Positions 19,349-28,056 of a stretch of DNA of 44,190 nt are shown piece after piece. Source of the DNA: an uncultured Solirubrobacterales bacterium. GTDB lineage: Bacteria > Actinomycetota > Thermoleophilia > Solirubrobacterales > Thermoleophilaceae. The DNA lies in NCBI GenBank assembly GCA_902806245.1, contig CADCVU010000204.1:1-44190 (forward strand). Reading direction: 5' to 3'. The position numbers and the translations under genes were made by a program. Below the pieces are notes generated by a model, which ran no database searches, had not been told where the DNA came from, and worked only from the letters and a program-made list of their open reading frames with translations. Position 1 is the stretch's first letter. The number at the start of each line of letters is the position of its first letter.

Positions 19349-19373
19349 GGGGCGCCCGGATTTGAACCGAGTA
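19349..19373 (-). other. tRNA 3'-end-like fragment (T-arm + acceptor), possible att site
   Basis: Reverse strand reads GTACTCGGTTCAAATCCGGGCGCCCC. TTCAAAT T-loop flanked by CTCGG/CCGGG; no canonical D-arm/anticodon found 5' of it. Confidence 0.35.
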
Positions 19374-19460
19374 CGCCGCGCGTAGATGTGTCCAAGACGC
19401 GTCCCCGCGTCCCCCTGATCCCCCTCGAGCGACGCATTGGACGCATTGGTCGGTGCAGCC

Positions 19461-19480
19461 GGTACCACGGTGGTACCACG
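19461..19480. repeat. Dyad GGTACCAC-G-GTGGTACC overlapping direct repeats of GGTACCACG
   Basis: Read directly from sequence. Confidence 0.7.
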
Positions 19481-19816
19481 GGTCGTCTGGCGCAGCGACG
19501 GGGCCCCCGTCGGAGGAGAAGAGCCTGCTTTGGGGGCTCAGCTGTCGGACGTAACCAAGGGGACGCTGGGGACGGCGGGGACGGACGGCAGCGAGTCGTT
19601 CCGTCGCGGCGGTAAGAGCGGCGGCCGACCCTCCCGGAGAGCGACGGCTCAAGCTCGTCTACGTGCGCCGCCTCTCCGCTTGAGGTGGCGCGCTCGACGC
19701 AAGCGGCCCGGCACGCCTCAGCGCTTGCCTGCGACCCCGATCGCTCCGACCGTCCTCGAAGGCCGACGCAGCCAATGCAAGCGACGCAGCCCACTGAGCC
19801 GCACAAGGTCGATGCC

Positions 19817-20365
19817 TCAAAACGACGGTCCGGATCGGACATTGTGCCGCCACCGCCCTGCCGTCTGTCGCCTCTTACTAGCAGCTTGCGCCTTGCGTTC
19901 GTGAGCCGGCGGCGACTCGATAATCACCCGACACGGACGCTCGGCGAGCACGTACTCGAGAGTCCGTCCCAGTATCGACGACCTGGTGCGCAGCGGCGGC
20001 GGAGACATCACAAGCGCCCGCGCATGGGCTTCCCGTGCCGCAGCGATGATGCGCCGTCCGGCCTCGCCTGCGCGGACCTTCTCCCAATCGCCCGTCACAC
20101 CCACACCGCGCCCACCAAACGCGCGGGCCGCATCGATTGTACGCCGCGCCGAAGCCTCCTGTTCGGGCAAATCGGCGTTACTCGACACGGTGGCCGGGAC
20201 GCTGATGGTCACGAGCACATGGACCCCACGCCTCCGGCGCGCGGCGAGCTTGACCGCTGTCGCGACAGCCTCGGGGTTGTAGGCGTCGTCCTCGAATGCC
20301 ACGAGAATCGAGTCGTACTCGAAATCGTGATCCACGATCGGTTCTTTAGGCCTGCGCTCCGCCAT
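19817..20365 (-). CDS. Universal stress protein family protein
   Basis: MAERRPKEPIVDHDFEYDSILVAFEDDAYNPEAVATAVKLAARRRRGVHVLVTISVPA...LVMSPPPLRTRSSILGRTLEYVLAERPCRVIIESP. Confidence 0.75.
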   Translation of the reverse strand: MAERRPKEPIVDHDFEYDSILVAFEDDAYNPEAVATAVKLAARRRRGVHVLVTISVPATVSSNADLPEQEASARRTIDAARAFGGRGVGVTGDWEKVRAGEAGRRIIAAAREAHARALVMSPPPLRTRSSILGRTLEYVLAERPCRVIIESPPAHERKAQAASKRRQTAGRWRHNVRSGPSF

Positions 20366-20376
20366 GTGTCGAGGAG

Positions 20377-20382
20377 AGCCTA
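20377..20382 (-). promoter_or_regulatory. Candidate -10 element TAGGCT, 11 nt before the UspA start
   Basis: Reverse strand TAGGCT-N11-ATG. Confidence 0.35.
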
Positions 20383-20530
20383 CGCGGCTGGGCGCGAGGG
20401 CAGGCACCGTGCTTACGAGTCAGCCAGTCCGCCTTCGGACCTTCGTACCGACCCGAGGAGGCACTCAGGCCGAATGCGTCAACCCCAGGGTCGACTTTGA
20501 GCTCTGCGCCTGTCAGGCACACTCGCCCCC

Positions 20531-20914
20531 ATGAAGCGAGAGGCGACATGGGTTCTAACGGTGAGTGCCTTCCTGACGTCGATGGGCGCCCTAGCCCTAG
20601 TCAGTGGTCACCACCTGGCCGGTGTGATTATTTTAGTCGCCTTTGCCTTACCGCTGGCGGGAAAGGGGGCGAGGCAGCTCAAGAGGGCCGGCGGGAGGAG
20701 AGCCACTCAGGAACGAGTTACGCAGGACACGGCCCCGAGCGGCGAAACGGTGGACGGCCCCGCCAAGGGGCTGATGACCCGAACAGGACTGAGCTTTCGC
20801 ATGCCGGGCGACGACCAGTGCAGCCCGGTCTACCGCTCCCGACGACTCGGGCGGCCACGCCCACCTAACCTTGCTGCGGCGGCTTCTCATCGGGGCGGGG
20901 GCCCGCAGCCATAG
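20531..20914 (+). CDS. Small putative two-TM protein
   Basis: MKREATWVLTVSAFLTSMGALALVSGHHLAGVIILVAFALPLAGKGARQLKR...; C-terminal part looks non-conserved and the end is uncertain. Confidence 0.4.
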   Translation: MKREATWVLTVSAFLTSMGALALVSGHHLAGVIILVAFALPLAGKGARQLKRAGGRRATQERVTQDTAPSGETVDGPAKGLMTRTGLSFRMPGDDQCSPVYRSRRLGRPRPPNLAAAASHRGGGPQP

Positions 20915-20960
20915 GCCATGGGGATGAACTTGCGGGACCGAGAGGCGTGATGGGCAAGAC

Positions 20961-20977
20961 AGGCGAACAGTTCGCCT
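20961..20977. repeat. 17-bp dyad AGGCGAAC-A-GTTCGCCT
   Basis: 8+1+8 perfect inverted repeat in the gap between the small TM ORF and trkH. Confidence 0.7.
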
Positions 20978-21197
20978 AGGGCCCTGGCCATGGCGGCCGA
21001 GCGTCTGCCCGAAGGCAAGCTCTGGCCTGGTCGCATAGCCGATTCCCTTCGACCCAAAGGCAAGTCAGAAGATACGGCGCAGCGGCGGCGACGTCGCTGA
21101 TGCGAAGCCTCAGAGCAGCCTTCCCGTGGAGGAGCAAGGTCGCTCAGCTGAAGCGGATAAGCGGAAGTAGGCAGGCGCCCGTGAGTATGCGCGAGGA

Positions 21198-22688
21198 TCA
21201 GGCGACGCTGGGGCGCCAGAAGGCGGGGGTCAAGAGAACGAGGATCGTGAAGACCTCGAGGCGCCCGGCGATCATCAGGCCCGACAGGACAAGCCGCCCC
21301 GCCGGCGAGACCGCGTCGTAGTTCTCGCTCGCACCGACCTCACCGAGGCCCGGCCCGATCACATTGAGTGTCGCCGCGACGCTCGACAATGCGGTGACGA
21401 GGTCGAGGCCCGTCGCAAGCATCATCACGGTGCCGACGATGGCGACCCCCATGTAGATGTAGAAGAACCCGAGCACACCGCGGCGGACATCCTCCCCAAA
21501 GACCCTTCCCCGCGTGCGGAGTACCTGCACTGCCTTCGGCTGGAGTTGATGCTGGATCTCCTGGCTCGCAATCTTGCCCAGCAGGAACACGCGGATGACC
21601 TTGAGTCCGCCCGCCGTCGACCCGGCGCATCCCCCGACGAACATGAGCAGTAGGAGCAGCCATCGGGCGAAGTCGTTCCATCGGTCGAAGTCCGCAGTCG
21701 TGTAGCCGGTCCCGGTCATCACGCTTGTAACCGTGAAAGCCGCTCCGCGAAGATTGTCTCTCAACTCGCCCTCTTGAGCGTTGAGCGCGAGGCTCGCCGT
21801 GACGGCGACGATGCCGGCGACAAGCACGAGCAGGTAGACCCGAACCTCGGCGGCCTGAGGCCAGATCGTCGGCCCCCTTAAGGCCTTCCAGTAGAAGGCG
21901 AAGTTGACTCCGGCGAGGATCATGAAGATGATCGCCACAAGCTCGACGGTGAGAGAGTTAAATGCGGCGAGCGAAGCTGTCTTCGTCGAGAACCCGCCCG
22001 TGGCGAGCGTGGTGAAGGCGTGGTTGACAGCATCAAAGGCGCCCATCCCAGCGATCAAGTAAGCGGCGAAGGCGAGCGCCGTGAGCGTCAGATAGATGCC
22101 CCAGATGATCTTTGCCGTGTCAGCAATCCGGGGGGTGAGGCGGTCTGGAGTCACGCCGGAGGACTCGGCGTAGAACACACGCTGGCTCGCGAGTCCCACG
22201 GCTGGAGCGACCGCCACAACGAGCACGACAATGCCCACGCCACCAAACCATTGCGTGAGGCTGCGCCAAAGCAGCACCGCGTAGGGTGTCCCCTCGACGT
22301 CGTCTAAGAGCGTGGCGCCAGTGGTCGTGAAGCCGCTCATGCTCTCGAACAGAGCGTCGATCGGTCGGTTGAAGGTCCCATCCAGCAGGAAGGGCGCGGC
22401 ACCGACAATGGCCGCGGCCACCCAGGTCGCCGCTACCGCGAAGAAACCGTCACGCGCTCGGAGCGGCATGGTGCCAAGCCGACCCCCGAAGCGGATCCCG
22501 AGCACGGCTGCGGGGAGTACGAGCGCAGCAGGCAGGCCGAAGGCCAATACACCGCGACTGGGCGTCGCCGCGGCGACTGCCGTGCACACCACTAGCCCCA
22601 AGCCGACGAGGATAAGTGCGCCCGATACAACTGGGACGACGATCTGCCAGTTGAGACTCGGCCCTACTCGAACAAGAGGTCCTCTCAC
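21198..22688 (-). CDS. trkH: TrkH-family potassium uptake protein
   Basis: ESMSGFTTTGATLLDDVE, LWRSLTQWFGGVGIVVLVVAV, FVGGCAGSTAGGLKVIRVFLLGK, NVIGPGLGEVG. Confidence 0.92.
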   Translation of the reverse strand: MRGPLVRVGPSLNWQIVVPVVSGALILVGLGLVVCTAVAAATPSRGVLAFGLPAALVLPAAVLGIRFGGRLGTMPLRARDGFFAVAATWVAAAIVGAAPFLLDGTFNRPIDALFESMSGFTTTGATLLDDVEGTPYAVLLWRSLTQWFGGVGIVVLVVAVAPAVGLASQRVFYAESSGVTPDRLTPRIADTAKIIWGIYLTLTALAFAAYLIAGMGAFDAVNHAFTTLATGGFSTKTASLAAFNSLTVELVAIIFMILAGVNFAFYWKALRGPTIWPQAAEVRVYLLVLVAGIVAVTASLALNAQEGELRDNLRGAAFTVTSVMTGTGYTTADFDRWNDFARWLLLLLMFVGGCAGSTAGGLKVIRVFLLGKIASQEIQHQLQPKAVQVLRTRGRVFGEDVRRGVLGFFYIYMGVAIVGTVMMLATGLDLVTALSSVAATLNVIGPGLGEVGASENYDAVSPAGRLVLSGLMIAGRLEVFTILVLLTPAFWRPSVA

Positions 22689-24025
22689 GCCGCGCCGAAC
22701 GTCCGGCGCAGGTCCTGCACCCCCCGCCGAGGACTGAAGGCGAGCACCCGATCGTCCGCGGCGATCCTGTCGTTGTCCGTGGGGATTACGACTCGGCCGT
22801 CGCGCACGAGCGCCGCGATATGAGTCGTGGCCATCGCATTGGCCTGCTCGATGGTCCGACCCTCGGCGCGGCAGCCGGGAGCCGCCAGTACTTCAAGAAT
22901 CTCGCCCCCACCGATCATTAAGTGCATTGCTTGCACGCTCTCGCCTCCGACAGCACGGAGAATCGCCTCCGCGGTCACGAGCCGCGGTGAGAACGCGGCG
23001 TCGATGCCGAGGGCATCGACTAGCGGCACGAACTCTTCACGCGAGACAACGGCCAAGCAGAGCTCGGCCCCGGCCTGCTTGGCGTGCAGAGCAGCCAGCA
23101 GGTTCGATCGGTCGTCGCCTGCACACGCCACAAACGCGTCCGCGTTCTCGACACCGTGCGCGAGGAACGCCTCCTTCCCTACACCCTGCTCGTGGAGCAC
23201 CGTCGTCGAGCCGAGGCGTTCGGCCACGGTTCTCGCGCGCTCGGCGTCACGCTCCATCAGTGTGACGCGAGGGCCACGCGAAGCCTCGAGGTGATGGGCG
23301 AGGGGCAGGCCGATGCGACCCGCTCCGAAGATCACGACGTCGTCCACCTTCGTCCTTCGACCGGCGATGTAAGCGACCGTAGCCTCGATGTCCTCCCGGC
23401 CGGCGGCTACTAGTAGGTGGTCGCCCTGCTTCGGTCGGTAACCCGGCTCCGCCGCGAGTGTGCGGCCTTCGCGAATGATGCCGACGACCGAGTTCGGCCG
23501 CGGTGCCTTCCTTTCGCGGAGAGGGGACCCGACCAAAGGCGACCTATCGGTTAGGGCAATCTCGGCAATCGATGCTCTGCCGTGCGCAAAGTGCTCGACG
23601 TGGACGGCCCCCGGCAGCAGGATCGCTTCAGCGAGGTCCTCGGCGGTGGCGTGCTCCGGATTGATGACGAAGTCGATGCCGAGTGACTCGCGTGCAAACG
23701 AGTCGCCGTCGCCGAAGTAGTCAGGGTCCCTGACCCGGGCCACTGTACGTGCGGTCCCCAGCTGGTGGGCGGCGAGCGCCGCGATCACATTTGCCTCATC
23801 GCTATCAGTCACGGCGCAGAGCAGGTCAGCACCACTCGCGCCGATCTCCTGCAGAAACTTCGGCGACGCTCCGTTCCCTGCGACCAGCATCACGTCGATA
23901 TCCCCTTGCATGGACTCGACCCGAGACCCGTCACGGTCGACGATCGTCACGTCATGACGATCGGCACTCAGCGTTCGCCCGATGTTCTGGCCGACTTCGC
24001 CGAGGCCTATGACGATGACCCGCAT
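22685..24025 (-). CDS. trkA: Trk system potassium transporter TrkA (two RCK domains)
   Basis: MRVIVIGLGEVGQNIGRTLSADRHDVTIVDRDGSRVES...; second Rossmann VVIFGAGRIGLPLAHHLEA; ATGA overlap with trkH. ORF track extends to 24145. Confidence 0.9.
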   Translation of the reverse strand: MRVIVIGLGEVGQNIGRTLSADRHDVTIVDRDGSRVESMQGDIDVMLVAGNGASPKFLQEIGASGADLLCAVTDSDEANVIAALAAHQLGTARTVARVRDPDYFGDGDSFARESLGIDFVINPEHATAEDLAEAILLPGAVHVEHFAHGRASIAEIALTDRSPLVGSPLRERKAPRPNSVVGIIREGRTLAAEPGYRPKQGDHLLVAAGREDIEATVAYIAGRRTKVDDVVIFGAGRIGLPLAHHLEASRGPRVTLMERDAERARTVAERLGSTTVLHEQGVGKEAFLAHGVENADAFVACAGDDRSNLLAALHAKQAGAELCLAVVSREEFVPLVDALGIDAAFSPRLVTAEAILRAVGGESVQAMHLMIGGGEILEVLAAPGCRAEGRTIEQANAMATTHIAALVRDGRVVIPTDNDRIAADDRVLAFSPRRGVQDLRRTFGAA

Positions 24026-24382
24026 CGCCACATTCTGGCGACTCCGCGCTCCGACCACGGTGACTCCCGACGGCCGAGTGAAGCGACCCTCGGTTCGACG
24101 GATCCTGCCGGGAGGCGGCTCCTTAGCGCGGCGCGGGTCACTCAAAGCGCTTCGAGATTCGTCAAAGAGCGGGTAGAGCCGGTACAGCCGTTACGGCTTC
24201 GAGGACTCGCCTACGGACCCGTTGCACCTCATCGTGCTGATGAAAGACTCCGACGCTTCCTCGGCCGATAGCCAGCCAGGCGACGGGAGGACGCAGGAGC
24301 CAGCCGCAGGGTCGCGTCCCTCCCATGCCTGCTTCGACACGCACAAGTTGCCAGCTATCGCATGTGTAGGAAACTTTGCCGC

Positions 24383-24388
24383 TAGGCT
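24383..24388 (+). promoter_or_regulatory. Candidate -10 element TAGGCT, 8 nt before the ATG at 24397
   Basis: TAGGCT-N8-ATG. Confidence 0.4.
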
Positions 24389-24396
24389 CGGAACCG

Positions 24397-25098
24397 ATGG
24401 CGTTCAACACCCGCCACGAGGAGCTCTTCGACAGCATTGCTCGCCTGCGACAGGCTGAGCGCGAGACTCCGCGCAACCGAGACATCGTCACCGTACGCGC
24501 GCGCCTCGAGCATGAATTGGGCGACACGGTCTCGCGTCGGCTGGCGGCGCGGATCCTCGGGGTTAGCCACACGGGCCTCGCCCGCTGGATCAAGTCCGGC
24601 GACCTGGCCGTCGTCCTCACTGCCAGCGGACGGGAACAGATTCCGATCGCCGCACTCCTAGATCTCTACGAGGCCGTGCGGCGAGAGGGCCGATCAGGAT
24701 CCGGTGGCGGCCACGTGCTCGAGCGCGCGTTCGCAGAGGGACGGGACCGCGCTCGCCGGCTCCGCGTCGAGGACCTCCTCCCCGCTGACTCAGCTCACGC
24801 CAACGGCCATGGCAGGGCGGAGCGGCGAAGCCTCGCCTACCACCGGGCGCTCGCCCAACGCCTGGATCGCCCGATGATCGACGACGCTCTGCATCTCCTG
24901 TGGCAGTGGCGCGATCAGGGGAAAGTCGATCCCCGCTATGCCGAGCAGTGGGAGGACGTACTCGACAAGCCTCTGGCCGAGGTCCGACGGATCCTCAGCG
25001 AGGAGAGCGCCTCTGCGCGCGACCTACGACAGAACTCCCCTTTCGCCGGGATGCTGAGCGAGCCCGAGCGGCGCAAGATCCTCGCAGCCGTCCGCTGA
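24397..25098 (+). CDS. HTH DNA-binding protein, putative antitoxin of the downstream nucleotidyltransferase
   Basis: MAFNTRHEELFDSIARLRQAE...SRRLAARILGVSHTGLARWIKSGDLAVVLTASGREQIPIAALLDLYEAV; stop overlaps the next start (TGATG). Confidence 0.6.
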   Translation: MAFNTRHEELFDSIARLRQAERETPRNRDIVTVRARLEHELGDTVSRRLAARILGVSHTGLARWIKSGDLAVVLTASGREQIPIAALLDLYEAVRREGRSGSGGGHVLERAFAEGRDRARRLRVEDLLPADSAHANGHGRAERRSLAYHRALAQRLDRPMIDDALHLLWQWRDQGKVDPRYAEQWEDVLDKPLAEVRRILSEESASARDLRQNSPFAGMLSEPERRKILAAVR

Positions 25099-25643
25099 TG
25101 CGCCGACATGAGTTCGAGCATGTGATCGGCGCAGCGGCGAACGTCGTGGGCGAGACGGAGTTCGTCGTGATCGGGAGCCAAGCGATCCTCGGGGCGCATC
25201 CCGACGCGCCAGAGCCGCTGCTTCGCTCGATGGAGGCCGACCTCTATCCGCGGGCGAGCCCGGAGAAGGCGGGCCTGATCGACGGCGCACTCGGCGACGG
25301 CTCGCCCTTTCACCGCCAGTTCGGCTACTACGCCCACGGCGTGGGTCCAGAGACCGCCAAGGCGCCCGCCGGCTGGGAAAGACGGCTCGTCCGCGTACCC
25401 ATGGCGGCGCGCCCGGGATCCCGAGGCGAGCCGGTGGCACTCTGCCTCGAGCCCCATGACCTCGTCCTCGCGAAGTGCGCCGCCGGCCGTGATCGAGACT
25501 GGGACTTCGCCCGAGAAGCAATCGTGGCTGGCTTGGTCGATCTCGACGGGTTGTTCGGGGGGGTCGCTGACTTGCCGCTCGACGGTCACTATCGGGCGCA
25601 CATTCGGGCAATGCTCGGTCGCTTCAGTTCCGCACGCGGCTGA
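25098..25643 (+). CDS. DUF6036-like nucleotidyltransferase, putative toxin
   Basis: MRRHEFEHVIGAAANVVGETEFVVIGSQAILGAHPDAPEPLLRSMEADLYPRASPEKAGLIDGALGDGSPFHRQFGYYAHGVGPETAKAPAGWERRLV; GS motif followed by ExD as in minimal NTases. Confidence 0.65.
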   Translation: MRRHEFEHVIGAAANVVGETEFVVIGSQAILGAHPDAPEPLLRSMEADLYPRASPEKAGLIDGALGDGSPFHRQFGYYAHGVGPETAKAPAGWERRLVRVPMAARPGSRGEPVALCLEPHDLVLAKCAAGRDRDWDFAREAIVAGLVDLDGLFGGVADLPLDGHYRAHIRAMLGRFSSARG

Positions 25644-25698
25644 CTCAGCCAGCTCCGACTTAGGCCGCACACGGGTCGGCTCATCACTCGCCAACCCC

Positions 25699-26259
25699 TC
25701 AGAGCCTGTCGAGCTCTGCCCGCTGCCAGTCGTTGAACCGATCGTACTCGGAGAGCTCCGAGAGTGTGGAATGCCGCAGCTCGAGGTAGCGGAGCTTGCT
25801 CAAGTCGCGCAGCAACGCCTCTATCTCGGGGCCGAGGCCTGCGAGCGCGCGGTGGCACTCGGCGCACACGCGAGCGTGATGCCCCACTCGCTGCGCACCG
25901 TCCGGGAGGACTTGGGTCCGACAGACCTCGCAGAAGCGGTGTCGCTGCTTCGCCATCGCCTCCTCAATCCGGCTGAGCTCTGTCGACGAGTGGCCCGGGG
26001 TGGTCTTCGCAGAGAGCTCGGCTAGGCAGCCACTGCAGAGATAGTCGCCATTGCGGTGCTTGAGCATTGCGGCGGCAAGTCCTTGAAAGGACTCGATCGT
26101 CCCGCAGGCCTGGCAGACCTCCGCGCCGGCAATCCCGACTCCGGCTCCCTCGCGAGTGCGACGTCCGAGGATCCTCTGCTGCAGCTCGCCTCGTCGTGGG
26201 TCGCCGGCACCTCCGGTGAGCAGAGTGAGCGCGAGGGCGCGGACTTTCTCTGAGGACAT
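25699..26259 (-). CDS. Zinc-ribbon-like protein with four CxxC motifs
   Basis: MSSEKVRALALTLLTGG...CQAC...CSGC...CEVC...CAEC...; GGAGGTGG SD upstream of the ATG at 26259. Confidence 0.6.
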   Translation of the reverse strand: MSSEKVRALALTLLTGGAGDPRRGELQQRILGRRTREGAGVGIAGAEVCQACGTIESFQGLAAAMLKHRNGDYLCSGCLAELSAKTTPGHSSTELSRIEEAMAKQRHRFCEVCRTQVLPDGAQRVGHHARVCAECHRALAGLGPEIEALLRDLSKLRYLELRHSTLSELSEYDRFNDWQRAELDRL

Positions 26260-26285
26260 CCTAGGCCACCTCCTCGTGCGGGGTA

Positions 26286-27407
26286 TCACGCGGCGCTTGG
26301 CCGCTTGGTTGCGGTCAGAGGGCCCGCTATCCCTGCGGAGTTCGGCTCTCTTTGCCTAGGCCGCTCTCCGGCGAGATGGCGACGGATGCGCGCACGGCGA
26401 GCCGCGGCTGACGAATCTCCCGCCTCGCCGCTTTCATCCCGGAAAGCCGTGAGTTGAACGAGCTCGTTGCCGCACAGGAGCGCGGCCCCTGCCACGCCAT
26501 CGCCCTCGAAGCGCCCAGCGCGCCCGAGGCCGACACCGTCGCTTTCGAAGAGGCGCTGTTCGAAGATCTGGGCGACGAAGCTGCTCGCATCCTCGATCGA
26601 CGGCGCCCCGGAGGGCGTCGCCTCAAGCGCGTCGAGGGCATAACCCTGGACCAGCGGCTCCTGAAGGATCGTGAAGACCTCCGGGCGACTCACGTGATCG
26701 AGCACGCTGAACCGACCGCCGACCGCGGCCAGCATCCCCACTTGACCGGCGTGCGACGCGATCCCGGTCCTCAGCTCGCCGAGCCGGTCTCGGCGCTGCT
26801 CGAAGGCGTCGTGCATGGCGCCGGTGGTCGAGCGGGTGCCGATCCGCTGATGCTTGGCCGCAACCTCCTCCCAGACCTCGCTCTGCGCGGCGCGCGCCTC
26901 AAGTCCCGCAGACGCCTGCTCGCGAACGCGGGCCGCCTTCATGCGGCGCAGCTCGGGGTATGCGGCCTGCGGTGCCGAGGCGAACGCCTCGCCGTGGCGA
27001 GAACCGTCCCAGCGGCCGTGCTCGACGCAGCTGACCGGCACGTCGAGCTTCGCCCCCGCCGGGACGAGGACCGAGACGTCGAAGGTCCGGTTCTGCTGCG
27101 CGCCGAGCACCTCCTCGCCGTCGTAGAGCAGAACGCCGAGGTCGAGCGGATTGACGACGCTCAAGTCGTTGACCGACGCCCCGCCTGATAGCTCGTGGAC
27201 GCGAACGCCACGATCGACCCCGTCCGCGAAGGCGAGATAGTCGAGCTGCGGCTCGGGGCCGAAGAGCGGGAAGACTGCGAGGGCCCCGACCACATCGGGC
27301 GGACCGACGCGGAGGTGCTCGGGGACGTACTGCTGAAGCCGGGAAGGGCGGTTTCGGTCATGGGCTGGCTCCTTTCGTCCTCGAGACGGCGACTCTGCTT
27401 CGGGCAC
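26286..27407 (-). CDS. ARPP-1/DUF6569-like domain protein
   Basis: VGPPDVVGALAVFPLFGPEPQLDYLAFADG...VNDLSVVNPLDLGVLLYDGEEVLGAQQNRTFDVSVLVPAGAKLDVPVSCVEHGRWDGSRHGEAFASAPQAAYPELRRMKAARV. Exact start uncertain. Confidence 0.65.
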   Translation of the reverse strand: MPEAESPSRGRKEPAHDRNRPSRLQQYVPEHLRVGPPDVVGALAVFPLFGPEPQLDYLAFADGVDRGVRVHELSGGASVNDLSVVNPLDLGVLLYDGEEVLGAQQNRTFDVSVLVPAGAKLDVPVSCVEHGRWDGSRHGEAFASAPQAAYPELRRMKAARVREQASAGLEARAAQSEVWEEVAAKHQRIGTRSTTGAMHDAFEQRRDRLGELRTGIASHAGQVGMLAAVGGRFSVLDHVSRPEVFTILQEPLVQGYALDALEATPSGAPSIEDASSFVAQIFEQRLFESDGVGLGRAGRFEGDGVAGAALLCGNELVQLTAFRDESGEAGDSSAAARRARIRRHLAGERPRQREPNSAGIAGPLTATKRPSAA

Positions 27408-28056
27408 ATCTGATCGCTCAGCCGGTCGATCTCCTCCCCGGCCCGAGCCTGAGCGTCCTTGAGCTCTGGCCTCACACGCGCAGAGCCCCGTCTCTGGCGC
27501 CTCGATCGGGCACGCTTTGAACTTGATCTCGAGCGCTTGGTCGAGGTCCCTCGCCGGTTAGCGCGCGCACGAGCGGGCACGCCGGCGACTCGCCGGGACG
27601 GATCACAGACCCGCGCCGGTCAAGAGGTTGTCGCGGGCGTGTGTTCACAGCCCGCTGCCGGTGTCGTTGTGGAAGCAGCAGACGGCACCCCCGACTCATG
27701 CTGTAGAGGCCGGACAGGGCGCCGTGCTCGCCCTCGGGTATCTAGCGGAGTCAGGAGGGCATAAGGGAAGCGCCCATAATTCACGCCTTTTCCGAAGCCA
27801 CGAAGGCCCCGGGCGGGCGGCGCTGCCGACGGAGGGTTTCCCTAACGCGGTGTCCCCGGTGGGGAGCCCCGTCCGAACATCGACACCGCCGAGGCGCCAT
27901 TGTCCGCCGGCGTCTGTTGATCCGTGCCCTGCCCATGCACGTCCGACGCCGGCTTCGCATGCCCGACCACGGCTGCCATCACCGAGGCTCTCGAATCTCA
28001 GTGCCGCGGTCGCTAAGAGAGACGAACGAATCCGCGCCCTGGCCGCTGCCGAATAA

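Noticed and set aside
19349-19440. Complete tRNA gene
   Set aside because: Only the T-arm/acceptor 3' part is recognisable; the 5' portion gives no canonical D arm, anticodon stem or matching acceptor strand.
20961-20977. LexA/SOS box
   Set aside because: Arms CGAAC/GTTCG match, but the 1-nt spacer is incompatible with the known CGAAC-N4-GTTCG site.
24026-24396. ydaO-type c-di-AMP riboswitch upstream of trkA
   Set aside because: Checked by eye for conserved GGUGAAU/CCGAACC-type segments; no convincing match.
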